Assembly: GCA_008638375.1 (NCBI GenBank)
Contig: CM018035.1
Coordinates: 23,944,307 to 24,008,306 of the forward strand
Length of the DNA stretch: 64,000 bases
Direction of reading: 5' to 3'
Origin: Nyssa sinensis
Lineage: Eukaryota > Streptophyta > Magnoliopsida > Cornales > Nyssaceae
A program made the translations under genes and the position numbers. The notes beneath the pieces are model-generated. The model was given only the letters and a program-made list of their open reading frames with translations. It searched no databases and was not told where the DNA came from. Below, piece after piece: positions 1-12,320 of this stretch (the first letter of the stretch is position 1; every line of letters starts with the position of its first letter).

Positions 1-97
1 TGAGTAAAACACATATATGAAAAACAAATAGAAAGTTAAATTAAAATAACATAATTCAATACAAACATTACAAAAAAAGACTTAAACAACGTAAACA

Positions 98-280
98 TTA
101 ATTGGTGTGTACATTGCCATCACCTATTAAATGATCAATTTTTTTATTAGGATCTGTAAAGAAATCTGAGACATCTAAGTGTGTAATATCAATTGGACTT
201 TCAATAAAATTTATTTTATTTATTTTCCTTTGATTGAAGCTTAGTAAAGGTCCACCAAGTGCCTAGGTGTACGACATGTA
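98..280 (-). pseudogene. gag pseudogene, C-terminal piece (piece 3 of 3)
   Basis: Read on the minus strand, this piece carries the end of a copia-type Gag. It has a basic stretch after the zinc-knuckle region, then a readable tail of the kind SPIDITHLDVSDFF followed by TDPNKKIDHLIGDG, and stops at 98-100 (TAA). It continues the reading of 20231-20059: the five bases 276-280 (ATGTA) recur at 20059-20063 and bracket the inserted LTR. Small deletions or stops are present in the lysine-rich part. No pol follows in the visible 97 bp. Confidence 0.6.
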
Positions 281-559
281 TGTAATACTTGACCTGAATT
301 GTAACCGAGCGAATCATATAAACTCGAGCCGATAGGGCTTTATGTTATGATATTGAACGAAATGGACGGTTGTGAAATCTAAATACTTTTGAATATACAG
401 ATGATGCCCGGGCGATACCCGAGCAAGACATGAACGAACATCAAAATACGAGTACGTATAAGGGTATGTATATTTATGCATACATGCCGATAATATGAAA
501 AAAATAAAAATAATATAAAGAAAAAAAAATAAAATAAAAAAATAATAATAAAACTCATG

Positions 560-598
<39 letters not shown>

Positions 599-621
599 GG
601 AAATATATATATATATATATA

Positions 622-3621
622 TGTGTGTGTGTAGAGATTTGAAAAATGAGGGTAAATTTTTTGTTTTTGCCAGTAGGGCACTCGGTAGAGCGTTAAACAT
701 GCATCGTTTGGGCATAAGTCATGTTTAAGAGCATAATTTGAATGTTCCATAGAAGAGAAAAATTCTTAGAATATTAAAATACACCTCATGTAAAAATTTG
801 AGTCTATTCGGAGACAGTTTCAAAAATTGGACCAAAAGGGCATCCGGGTGGCCCGGTGGAAACGGCCAAACTCGGCCACAGGTGAAAATTTATTTTTTTG
901 AAAATTTTCATTTAAAATGATTTTAAGAACTTTGGCTAAAACAAAATGTTGAATTAAGACGTTTCGGGACGGGTTGTAGTGTAACGGGGCCTAGACTCAT
1001 TAAGGGTAAAATGGTCATTTTGCACCTTTACCCCTCCACTATAAATACAGTCCCTAAATGTATTTTTTCCATTGTTTGGTCTGAAAATCAGAGCATAAGT
1101 CGTGCATGGAGAAAAATGGAGAAAAAACCTTAGGTTCTTCAAGCTTCAAGCCTCCAAAACTCATCTCTAGGCTTGGATTTTTGAAAAGGTTCATTCTAGG
1201 AAGTTGTTCCTCTCATCAACATCTATATTCTCACAGACCGGTTCGGCTATGCAGTGAACACAACTTCCCCGGTTTGAGAAAAATCATTTAAGGTATGATA
1301 TTTTGCTAAGTAAGGAATAGGATTAAGTTCAGGAGTGATTTACATGTTAATTGAGTGATTCATGTGTTTATTTGATGTTAGAAAATCACTTGGGATATAG
1401 TTGCTTTGAAAACTTACAGTTGGTAGTTTAGGTGCTTTTGTGTTCTTTGTCATTCTTTGGGAATTTGGAAAAATGATAAACATGAACCATAACTATAAGT
1501 GAAATTCATTGTATTCTAGCTTAGGTTCATGTAGAAAAAATCATGTAGTTTGAAAGTTATGATTTATTTAAGGTATTGGTGCTTTATGTATTTTGTAATC
1601 TTTGAGAATTTGTCAAAGTGATGAACATGTAACTTGTTTATATGTTTGATTCATTACATCCTAGCTATTGTTCATGTAGAGAAACTTTGTGGTTTGAGAG
1701 TTATGATTTATTCCATGAGTTGGTGGTTTGTGGATTTGTATTTTCTTTGAAAAATTGTTAAAGTAATGAACATGAGACTTGGTCATATACTTAATTCGTT
1801 GAATTGTAACCTACATTCATGTAGACAAAGTGTTGTGAATTTGAAGTTATGATTTACTTTATGAAAGAGGCATATTTTTAAGTCATGCTTCATGTGTGGA
1901 TAAAATGCTTCATTGAAATTGTATTATTGCATGGTAGAATCAAGGCATATTGGCATGGTGTGATTCCTTGGAAGCATAGTATGGGTTGAGCACGTGGTGC
2001 TATGCATTATGAGGGTGTAGATCCTATGGTGAAAAACCCAAAATTTGGCCACTGTATCAGTGCTTGATTTACCCGACGGGAGCAGTCCGTGAAACATGTG
2101 TGGTACTCGATTGACCATCGAGGGCGATCCGTGAAACCGAGACATGGGTGTGGCATAGAGTTTGCATGGGTGCGTCATGCACATTGTCATTACATTGTAT
2201 GGATGATTTGAATGACATGTAGATATAAATGTACACTTGCACATGCCACGCCTTAATTTTGTTCCTTACATTAGCATTATGTCATACCAGTAGTTGAGCT
2301 GACCCATTCATGGGATATCATATTTCAAATGAGGTTCCGGATGCTTAAGACTTGTTTAAGTCTTGAAGAAATGAAGGAAAATGGATCATGTAGAAGATTT
2401 TTTCCTTGGGGTATATTTTGATTTGTATGAGGGCATAAGCCCCAAACTCATGTAATGAATTTGTAATAGTCTTGTGCATTGTGAACAAAGTGTGTAAGGC
2501 CCTATGATTGTAATTAATGATGATGCAATATTTTAAGTTCCAAAGCATATGTGTGTGTGTGTGGAGAAATACATAACTAGAATGATGTATGTTTGAATTA
2601 TGTAAATTGTGGCCACTGAGTGAGGGTGGGTTGTTTACATATTTATACATATGGACATTGTGAAAATTAGGTGGCAAAAATGCATGGAAAAACAAAGGAA
2701 GTTATGTCAAAATTTTAGAAAAATTAAGGAAGAAATTTAAATGTGCAAAACACTAATTAAATGGGTGAGAAAAGTGCTCAAAATAAAGGATTAGAAACCT
2801 TGAAAGAATAGGCCAAAAATGGGACAAAAGAGGTCTTAAAAGCTTTGGAAAACAATTGGAAAAAATAGGAAAAATTGGGTTGCTGGACAGAGAAATTTAC
2901 TCTCTGTCCGGAATAGTAAAAATGCAGAAAAAAATCAGAACTGCTCTCTGCCACTACAGTAGCAGACTAGGACCTGCCTAGCTGCCCGCGCCCTGCCGCG
3001 CTCGCCCCCTTTGCGCGCCGCACCTGCTTATTCGCCCAGTGCCTTGCCTACTGCCACCTGTTGTCCGGCCCATGTGCACCTGCCTTAACAGCCATCTAAC
3101 ACCCACCTTTCGGCCACCTGTTCGAGCCATTTTGGGACACCTTTTGAGCTATATTGGGGCACCATTTTGGGTCATGCTTGACCAATTTTTAGACCAGGTT
3201 TGACCACCATTTAGGGCTACGTTTGATCACTCAATTGGGCTATGTTTGATCATTTTATAGGGCCATGTTTGGCCACCATTTTAGGTAGACTTGACCTGTT
3301 CTTGGCATATGCCTTAGGGCATCTTGGGGTCCATTTGGACCATAATTCTAAGACATTTTTGGGGACATTTTAGGGATGTTTTGGAAGCTATTTTTGAATA
3401 TGACTTAAACCAATTTGAACTTTAATCGGGTGGGATAATTAAGTGACCTTGGGAGACTATTTTAGTCATGCTAAATAGCAAGTGTTAAATTTTAATTTTT
3501 GGAGAAAACTTGAAGAAATAATAAGGAAGATTCAACTAAACCTATTTAATTATCATTTATTAATTTCTTTTAATTTTCGTTTTGCTCGCGCCCCAGGTTC
3601 GCTGAAATTCGGGGCGTGATA
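622..3621 (+). mobile_element. Solo LTR (about 3.0 kb) nested in a TA microsatellite
   Basis: The right end is clear: an LTR terminus GGGGCGTGATA at 3611-3621, a decayed form of GGGCGTGACA seen in the related LTRs. The left end is less sure. A start at 622 (TGTGTGTGTGTAGAG) gives matching flanks ATATA on both sides (617-621 and 3622-3626), but both lie in TA-rich DNA. The LTR contains a TATA-like CACTATAAATAC near 1038-1049 and the shared GAGGGTGTAGATCC block near 2011. 2900-3400 is a degenerate run of GGCCA / TTTGACCA-type phrases. No coding capacity. Confidence 0.55.
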
Positions 3622-4904
3622 ATATATATGCAACTATACACATGAATTAATACCTATATGCATATCCATGTATATATAAATAAGTACTGGGGATATATAT
3701 GTAGATGTTTATATAGATATATTTACAGCTATATATATGTGAGTGTGTGTTATATATGTTAAATACATATATAATGGCACAAGTAAAATAAAGGAGGGGG
3801 GTTACAATCAAAAGAGAAGAAAAGAAATGGAAGGAAGAGAGAAGCAGAAACGGGAAGGGGGAAAATTGAGGGGGCGCTGGTTTATCTTATAAACCAATGT
3901 GTTGAGTTGAAAAAAAAAAAACAGAAGGAAGCAAAGAAATTGAAAAGGATTTCAGAGTGCAGAAGAGAAATAGAAGGAGAGAAGAAGAGGAAGAAGGAGA
4001 AGAGAAAGAAGGAGAAGAGAAAGAAGGAGAGGAGCTGTCACAGTAAGGTAAGGCCGAAATTTTATTGACGAATAATTTTTGGATTTTTTTTGAAGTTGTA
4101 TGAAGCTTAGTTCTAGATGTAGAATCTTAATCAAGGAAGAAAAATATGAATTTAGGAAGAAACCGTAGGTTGAACGGTCGAGAAATAGGGTAGAAACAAC
4201 CCATGATCGGAAAATGTAAAATCGAGAATTTCATGGTATTTACTGAGTTTTGAGGGCTCAAAACATGATAGGAACGTTTAAAAATGTGTTTGGGGAAGGT
4301 TAGAATAAGAAAGGGCTCAAAACGGCAAGGAAAAAAGGAAAAAAAAATTCTGGGTTCGGTTTTTCGGCCACCTGCACTAGAGGAGGTGACCGGAGGGCCG
4401 ACGAAAAAACGTGAGGGACAGCCACGGTTTGGGTCGACTGATCAGGTCACGGGTCGGAACCCGACCCACCGCTCGGTCCAGTGGGTTACTGTTTTAAGAA
4501 ATGGGATTGGGGGGATGTAAAGACTCGAGAAATTTTTTTTTTTTGGAATAATTTTTTTTAATTAATTATTATTATTATTATTTTTTTCTTTTGTACATGC
4601 ATGGAAGTGTGTGAGTGGAGTATGGTATATATATACATGTATGTATATATTTATGTGGTATGTATATATATATATATATGTATACATGTATTTAATAATA
4701 TGTCTATATATATGTACATATATGGGTGTACAGTGTGCGGCAGTGTGTGTGTATGTGTGTGTGTAGGTTGAGTGTACCTCACACAAAGGGGCATAAGGTT
4801 GTTGTGTGTGTAAAGGAGTGGGTGGTTGGTAACGTGTGTAAGTGTGATCTGTGTGTATGTGTATGTCAGGAGGGTTGAGTGGTGCAGACCAAACCGTAGG
4901 GAGA

Positions 4905-4913
4905 GAGAGAGAA

Positions 4914-4945
<32 letters not shown>
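4905..4945 (+). repeat. GA microsatellite in the gypsy 5' LTR
   Basis: An uninterrupted (GA)n run with one AAT break. The counterpart in the 3' LTR lies at about 14971-15028 and is longer, so the tract has changed length since insertion. Confidence 0.9.
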
Positions 4946-4947
<2 letters not shown>

Positions 4948-5033
4948 GGCAGTGTATATGAGTGTGTTAGTTGGGTTAGAGAGAAAAAGGAAATCAGAAA
5001 GCAGGAGAGAGGAGCTGAGTCAGAGAGGGATGG

Positions 5034-8000
5034 TGTAAAGATTCGAAAATTTGGAATAAAATTTTTTTTTTTAGAACACTGCGAATGTCCTTAATTCCTA
5101 ATTAATTTAAATTTTGAAAAAAAAAATATAATAAAAAAATTAATATATGAAAAATAAAATAAAATAAAAATAAAAATATGTGTAATAGTATACATGAATA
5201 AAAATATAAAGTATGGTATAATATATATATATATATATATATATGGGTGTGTGGTGGAAAATGAATAAAAGAGAAAAGAAGAAAAGAAGAGGGGCGGTGA
5301 ACTGGTCGCGTGAAGAACAGGGGAAGAAGAAAAGAAAAGAGAGAAAAAGAGAAAGGGGAAAAAGAGAGAGGGAAGAAGAGAGGAGAAGAGGGGCGACGGT
5401 CGGCAGAGAGAAGAACGTGATGGGCTCGACATGAAGGTGGGATCTCGGGTTTAGTGCTTGGTCGCTGAGTTGGATTTCAAAGCTGCAGGAAACGGAAGAA
5501 AGCAAAGAAAAGAAAAGGGAGTCGGTGCTTTTTCCAGGAAGCCGTAGAAGTTGCTAGAAGATTGGAAGATCGGGAGAGTTCTAGGCTGAGTTGTATATAG
5601 ATATATATATATATATATATATATCTTCACACAGGAGGAAAGGAAGGAGGTCAGAGTTGCCACGGTTTGGTTGGGTCTCTTGTAGCGGTGCGTGTGCAGG
5701 TCGGTGCAGGGAAATTGGTGCGACTGTTATGGACAGTGAGGGTCGTTGCCCTGTTTGACGGGTTCTGTTGAGGGGTTCGGTTATTGTTGCTGTGTAGGTG
5801 CGTATCTCGGTTTGCAGAAATCTGAGACAAAGAGGGAAAGAGAAGCAGAGCAGCGATGCGGCAGGTGGTTAGTATATAGTTGTGCATATATATATATGTA
5901 TATATATATATATCTATATCTATGGGTATGTGGATGCTGGTCGGAGTGGCTTAGAGTGGTTTGAGACGTGATTTGGTGTTGTGTAGTGGTGAACGATGTT
6001 TGTTGTGGCAGGGGTTGTGTGAATGCCGTTGGGGGAAGAATAGTGAATGGTTGTTGGGTTCCTTGTTCAAGTGGGGATGTTGCGGTTTTGTGGGATTTCC
6101 CTGTTTGGCCGGTTGCTTCAGTTTGAGAACTTGGAGCAGGCTGATAGAAGCAGTAGATTTGGTTGATGGCTGATTTGGGATTTGTTATGGGGAAATAAGA
6201 TGTTGCGATTTGTAGAGGTAGTGGATCGACAAATTGAGAATCAAATTGGACGGGATCAGGACAACCGTGCTAATCAGCCATTGATGTTGCGGCTGTTGGG
6301 TGGCGACTGAATTTGGGGGTATATTGATGGCACCACAAGGATGATTACAACAACTCGAACTGGAAAATGGATGGCTAATGGCTGTTTGGGTTTGAAGTAG
6401 ATTGACAGGAGCAGCGGGGTAGAGAAAGAATTGACAGTGAGATTTTTGTGTTGGAGAGTGGATGTGTAACCCCTTGACAGTAATTAGATCAATGAAAACA
6501 GATTTTGGGCGAAATGTAAACATATTTTGTTGGGTTGGCTACTCTGATTTTGGGTAAGGGTCTTTGTTGTTAAACTTAAAGGCTGTTTGGCATTATTGCG
6601 TTGGTAATTGTTTATAAACTGTGGTGGTCTGCTTGTGACAAGTTTTGTGGAACAATTCGTAGGATCAGAATTTATGATGAATAAGTGGGAGGTTTGGGCT
6701 GATTTATTAGGGGGAAGCCAATGGATTTAATTAAGTGGAGTTAAGGATAAATTCTGGCATAAATGGGATCATAAATTATTTTATGGGTTCTGGTGGAGAG
6801 TTGTCTGCAAACAAACAAGAGTTTGTTGCCACTGGCTGTTTATTCTAATTTGCAAGCTGCATTCCAAGTATGTGTCAGCTACAGTAGTGATAGCTCCAAA
6901 CAATTGATGCCAAATTCTGAAGCAGATAGCTTGATTTGCATCATAACTGCCACTGTCAAGTAAAGAATCCTGTTGGTTGTGTGAGGCTTTAGCCATTAGC
7001 TGCTATTAGACCAGGTGAGAAGCAGCAGAGCGGCTGTCCAGTGATGGAGGTTGGGGAAACCTGTAACTATCGGATGTTGTGATTTCTGTGATGAATTGGA
7101 GGAAAGGAAAGTTCTTCAATATCTGATGGATGGGATGATAAGATGGATGGGATCAGAATCTGTCAGGATCATCATCTGCTTGAGGGAAAAAGGCCGAAGA
7201 AGCTGATGAAACTGGATTTAAAACGGTTGGCCGACTCGATCAACCTGCGGGTGTGTTTTCTTCAACTGCTGAACCATGGACTGGAGAGCAACCTCAAACT
7301 CGGGATGCACGAGGGTTTGGTTCACGCTTGACTGCAAATTCTCCAAAGATTGGCTGAGTGGAGATAAGCATAAGCTTGATATGATTCCATTGGAGGACTA
7401 AGTCACTTACGGGTTGATTGGATTGCATTGTGGACACAGCTTAGTAGGGTTGTGACCAACCCTATCAAGTATGATATTTTACTAATGTGAGAAATGAGAT
7501 TAAACTTAGGAGTATTTGATAAGATGATTGAATGTTCTCTATGCGTAATTGCTATTAGGAAACCACTTAGAATTTGATTGTTTATATGCTTACGTGTTCT
7601 TTATGAATCTGTGGGTGTTATGATTTACTTCTTGAGTTGTCATCATATGTGATTCATGTTTTAGAAGGATCGCTGATATTGCGACATGTAGAATTGTATA
7701 AGTGTTGGGATTGATCGAGCATGACCCGTAGATTTATGGATGAAATCTTGTAATTTAAATGCCGTTGTTAATCTTAAATGTGATGCATTATTTAAAGCAT
7801 GCTGCATATGCTTATGAAAGAGATGTTTCATTTGAACTGTATTATTGCATGACGAAATCATGGCATATTGGCATCGTGTGATTTCTTGAAAGCATAGTGT
7901 GGGTCAGCACGAGGTGCTGGTGCATTATGAGGGTGCAGATCCTGTGGTGAAAAACCCAAAATTGGCCATTAGGTACTCGCATGCCTAACAGGTTCCGGAC

Positions 8001-8740
8001 CGTGAAGCGAGACATACGTGGCGGTACTCATGCCAGCGGGGAAGGACCGTATCATGAGACATGGGTGGGCATAGAGTTGCATGGGTGTGTCACGCATACT
8101 GCTTACATACTGTATATTGTTCATATACTGTCATCATTACATCGAATGCCATATAGAAATAACTGTACACTTACACATGTCACGACCTTAGTTTTGTTTC
8201 TTGCATTAGTATTATGTCATACCAGCATGTTGTCGCTGACCCATTCGTGGGCACAGGTTTCAGATAAAGCTCCTGGCACGCGGGACTTGATGAAATCTTG
8301 GAGAAAGGAGAGGAAATGAATTTGGAAGAATATTTGGGCCCTTGGGGCGTATTTAGACATTATAAACGATTGGTGTATTTCTGAAAAGAATAGAGATGAA
8401 ATTGTATATTGTAATAAATAATGAATTTGTGATCCTTTAGTTTAAGTGTAGGAGTAGACGTGATGGATTGTATAAGTAGGTGATGTATATTTAACTTTGA
8501 TAGAGTTGTGGCCATCGAGTGAGGATGGATTGTGACTGTTGTATATATATATGTTGTATTGTGTTTATCAGGGGGAAAAGGTTCGAAAAACAAAGGAGGT
8601 GTTGCCGAAATTTTTAGAAAATTAAAGAACTTTATTTAATTTGTCGTAAATTCAAAAATTTGTTTAATTATCTTTTATTTTATTTACTTTCTGTTCGTCA
8701 ATCGCACCTCGGGTTTCGGTCAGAAATTCGGGGCGTGACA
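5034..8740 (+). mobile_element. Solo LTR (3.7 kb) inside the gypsy 5' LTR
   Basis: It begins TGTAAAGATTCG and ends GGGGCGTGACA, with a perfect 5-bp target duplication GATGG (5029-5033 and 8741-8745). The uninterrupted sister sequence is at about 15105 in the 3' LTR of the host element. It is related to the host LTR (same start and end, same GAGGGTGCAGATCC block at about 7929). A large central part (about 5250-7450) is different, with a GA-rich stretch, TA microsatellites and no clear coding. Short open frames in it are not gene-like. Confidence 0.85.
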
Positions 8741-10734
8741 GATGGGTATTGGGAGAAGCTTGAACCAAAGAGGAGAAGAGGGCACACAGCAAGAGAGAGA
8801 AAAACCCAGAAAAGTGGTAAGTAGCTCAGTTTTGGTTTTTCAATTGTGAAGCATGTTAATTTGATTTGATTTTAGGGCCTTGTAGTATATAAAATGTAGA
8901 TCATTTTGCAAAAAGAATGAACTAAAATGGTTGGGAGAGGAGAGAGTTATGGCGAGTTGCAGGTCTAGGGTGAGAGTTTGGTTTTTAATATTTTATGTAT
9001 TAAACTTAGTTTAAATCATGAGAAAATGTTAATGTGAGGTGTAGGAACTAATTTAAGATTTAATTAGATTAAAACTGTGTAGGGAAGGGCTCGAAATTGA
9101 GGAATTACAGTTCATCAGAGCTTCGGTTTTCCTTAATTTCGTGAGAATTCGGTGAGCCAAACTAAAAACCGAGCTTGGATATGAGATCTATAGGAAAAAT
9201 GGAAAAAAATTACAATTTAAAACAGTGAAAAATCGATCGAAATAGTGTCGCCGGCATCGGAGAAGACGTCGGAACCTCGCCGGAACCCTACCGAAAAATC
9301 GGGGAAAAAAGGGTACTGTTCCGGGTCGAGTCAGTTCGGGTTGGGTTAAGACCGACCCACCCTACACGTGTCAGCCATATGTTTTAAATTTAAATTGGGA
9401 TTGGGGGTGTTTGGTTGCAGGGTTAAGAAATTAGAATTATAATTAAATTAAGAATAGGAATATCCTATCCCTGTTTTGGGGCTTAGCCACTGTTTGGCTA
9501 TCCAGATTTTGAATAGGGAATTTTAGAAATTACAATTTAACCCCAGTAATTTTTGGAATTCAATTTGGCCCCCAGAACTTTTAAAAATTCAGCTTTTACC
9601 CCAGAACTTTCAAATAATTATAGTTTGACCCCCCTGAATAAAATATTAATCTAATTAATTTAATTAATTAAATTAATTAAATTGTTTTAAATATCACAAA
9701 ATGGTCCGGAGTCCAAATAGGACAAGTCATTAGTGTATTTTGACTATCTCGACCATTCTGAGACCAATGGTGAGGTCTGTTTTACGAGATGGGGTTCCGA
9801 AAAATAAAAGACCCGTAATAACATTAAAAATTACCAAAATGTCCCTGAGTTAAAATGCATTCAAACGAACTCCGATTTAAGTAAACAAATAGTAGAATTT
9901 TATTATCTCAACCATTTCGGACTCAATCGTGGAGTCTGATTTATAAAAAGAGGTCTCAGGATGTGAGGACCCGTAAAAGTGCAAAATGACTGTTTTGCCC
10001 TTTTTAGTACAAGAAGTCCAAATTGAATTCCGCGAAAGCCTAACCCGACTTTGTTCGACGTTTTGAACTCAATGGTAGAGTTTATTTTAGCAAAATAGAA
10101 ACTCATAAAATAAATACATAAAATTTGATGAATAACATAATTCATGTAGCAAATGAACTAAGTTATATTCATGATTTTAGGAACACCGAAAGGCAAAGAG
10201 AAGGTGGTCTGACCTTCTGCATCCTTACTGTCAGTTCCGCTACGCTACGAGTACGACTTCTTGGGTTGAGACCAACCCATCAGGTATGATATATTGTGCT
10301 AAGTAAGAAATAAGATTAAGTTAAGAGTAATTGCCATATTGACTTGATGATTCACATATTTGTTTGATTGCTTATATGCTTATGTGTTTTTTGTTCTCTT
10401 TTTTGAAAGTTTAGTTAAGTGATGGATGTGGATCATGACTCTATGTGTACTCATGTGTTAGCATAATGTGTGAATTATATTCTTCGAGAATTGTTGAGAT
10501 TATGAAATATGTAACTTAAGGCATGTGTTTAAATGGACTATGTATGGCATGTACCCTTGATGAATGGATTTTGTGATTGGAATGTTGTTATGTAATACAT
10601 TGTCTAAAGCATGCTTCATGTGTTGATAAGATGCTTTATTGAGATTGAATTATGGCATGGTGGAATTAGAGTATATTGGCACAGTGTGATTCCTTGAAAC
10701 ATGGTGTGAGTTGAGCATGTGGTGCTGTATATTA

Positions 10735-10890
10735 TGAGGGTGTAGATCCTGAGGTGAAAAACCCAAAATCGGCCATTGGTACTCGCATGCCAGACGGGTT
10801 CCGGACCGTGAAGTGAGACATATTGAGGTACTTGCAGACCTGCGGGGAAGGTCCGTAAAGCGATACATGGGTGTGGCATAGAGTTTGCAT
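10735..10890 (+). repeat. Conserved duplicated motif block in the LTR
   Basis: After GAGGGTGTAGATCCTGAGG the LTR contains two adjacent, related phrases of about 45 bp. Each begins GGTACT and includes a CGGG core and a GGACCGTGAAG or GGTCCGTAAAG phrase ending in GAYACATGG. The same arrangement recurs at about 2010-2160, 7925-8080 and 17098-17240, and in reverse at about 44560-44700. It is more conserved between LTR subfamilies than its surroundings. Confidence 0.6.
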
Positions 10891-11490
10891 GGGTGTGTCA
10901 CACACATTTTCATTACATCGTGTTAATGAATTCATGGATGTGGCATAGAGTTGTATGGATGTTTTGTAGATGTGATTAGTACATTGTATGGATGATATTG
11001 AATGACATGTAGATACAACTGTACACTTGCACAGGCCACACCTAAAATTATGTTGACGAGTTAGATGGTATGCAGATTATTGCTAGTATATTGTATGGAT
11101 GATATTGAATGACATGTAGATATAACTGTACATTTGCACATGCCACGCCTTAATTTTATTTCTTGCATTAGCATTATATTATAGCAGCAGTTGAGCTGAC
11201 CCATTCGTGGGATACCATTTCAGATGACGCTCCGACTACATGAGATTCGGTGATGTCTTAGTGAAAGAAAGAACTTGAAGTGTTTTGGCCCTTGGGGCAC
11301 GTTTTGAGATGTAAGGGCTTAAGCCCGAATGACATGTTTAATTTTTTTTATTGATTGTGCTTTACATGGATGTTCATTGAAGGAAATGAATGTAAGTTTG
11401 AGTTGAATCCGTTAGATTGTCCTTTATTTTATTTTCTTTTAGTTTCATTACTCGCGCCTCGGGTTCGCGAGAATTTAGGGCGTGACAACG

Positions 11491-11503
11491 TGGTATCAGA
11501 GCC
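11491..11503 (+). other. Primer-binding site of the gypsy element
   Basis: TGGTATCAGAGCC lies 3 bp after the 5' LTR end (11487). It is the sequence used by plant LTR retrotransposons that prime reverse transcription with the 3' end of initiator methionine tRNA. Confidence 0.9.
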
Positions 11504-12055
11504 TATGTTTGAATACCTAAGGACAATGAGAGAAGTTTAGACTTTCTGTTTAGTTGGGTGAGTTTGGGTAGCATGTTTTGTGTGCACGTGTTGCATTGGC
11601 GTGCACAAGTATGCACTATACTTGAATTTTCGATTGATTGAGACTACGTGATTGTTTGATATAATGGTTGACGGAGGCTAGGAACTTGTGTTTAGGAGAT
11701 AGACCATATATTTTATGGGATAGGCCGTGTGCCTAGTTATTTGAGATACAGTTTGTACACTTAGTTATCTATACGGTAGGCGGTGTGCTTAGTTATCCTT
11801 GAGATAGACTGTGGATCTAGTTATCTACCTGATCAGTTGTGTTCTGATATATGTATATATATATATATGTTTGTGTGCTAGGTTAGTACCCGACATTCAT
11901 AGATTATAGTACTATGACTATGATATTTATACAGATTGGATTGGTTTCAAGTCTTACGTTACGGTTGGTGGATGGCGCCCCATCAGCTAGTAACAAAAAG
12001 AGTTGTGATCCATGAAGGGTTATCACCTAACTATAAAAGTAAGAAATAATGAAAG

Positions 12056-12096
<41 letters not shown>

Positions 12097-12320
12097 CTTA
12101 AATGAACAAATACTAATGAGGTAAAGAACCATAAACAAGAAGACACATAGTTTTAAATTTTAGTGAACATTTTGTTAAGTGTGAGAACTTGTTTGGTGTA
12201 CGATGATTGTTGCTTGTGAAGTGTGAGTTGTTGACGTGTATATGCTCTTTTTAAATGCCGATGTCAGAATGTGAAAAAGGGGGGTACTAAACTTTTTCTT
12301 TTCCTTAGACTTGTAGACTT
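11504..12320 (+). other. Untranslated leader of the gypsy element
   Basis: Between the primer site and the gag start I see no coding region. It holds repeated short phrases on a TTAGTTATCT theme (about 11735-11830) and a TA microsatellite at about 12058-12091. Confidence 0.6.

Larger units (their letters stand above)
4516..11487 (+). repeat. 5' LTR of the gypsy element (interrupted by a solo LTR)
   Basis: It starts TGTAAAGACTCG and ends GGGCGTGACA just before the primer site. Without the insertion (5034-8740) it is about 3.26 kb, close to the 3.28 kb of the 3' LTR. The two align by eye along their whole length: GA microsatellite, the GGGCACACAGCAAGAGAG block, the ACCGACCCACCCTACACG block, the GGTCCGGAGTCCAAA block and the GAGGGTGTAGATCCTGAGG block. 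Differences are scattered substitutions and short indels, so the insertion is not very recent. Confidence 0.8.

Noticed and set aside
5243..5434. Open frames in GA- and TA-rich stretches (also at 379-750, 4562-5038, 14519-15155, 22902-23268, 46314-46737)
   Set aside because: Their translations are runs of R/E, I/Y or S/L caused by microsatellites. They have no domain, and the same stretches are LTR sequence.
11491..11503. tRNA-Met-like sequence as a tRNA gene
   Set aside because: Only the 12-13 bases complementary to the tRNA 3' end are present, directly after an LTR. It is a primer site, as is 56003-56014.
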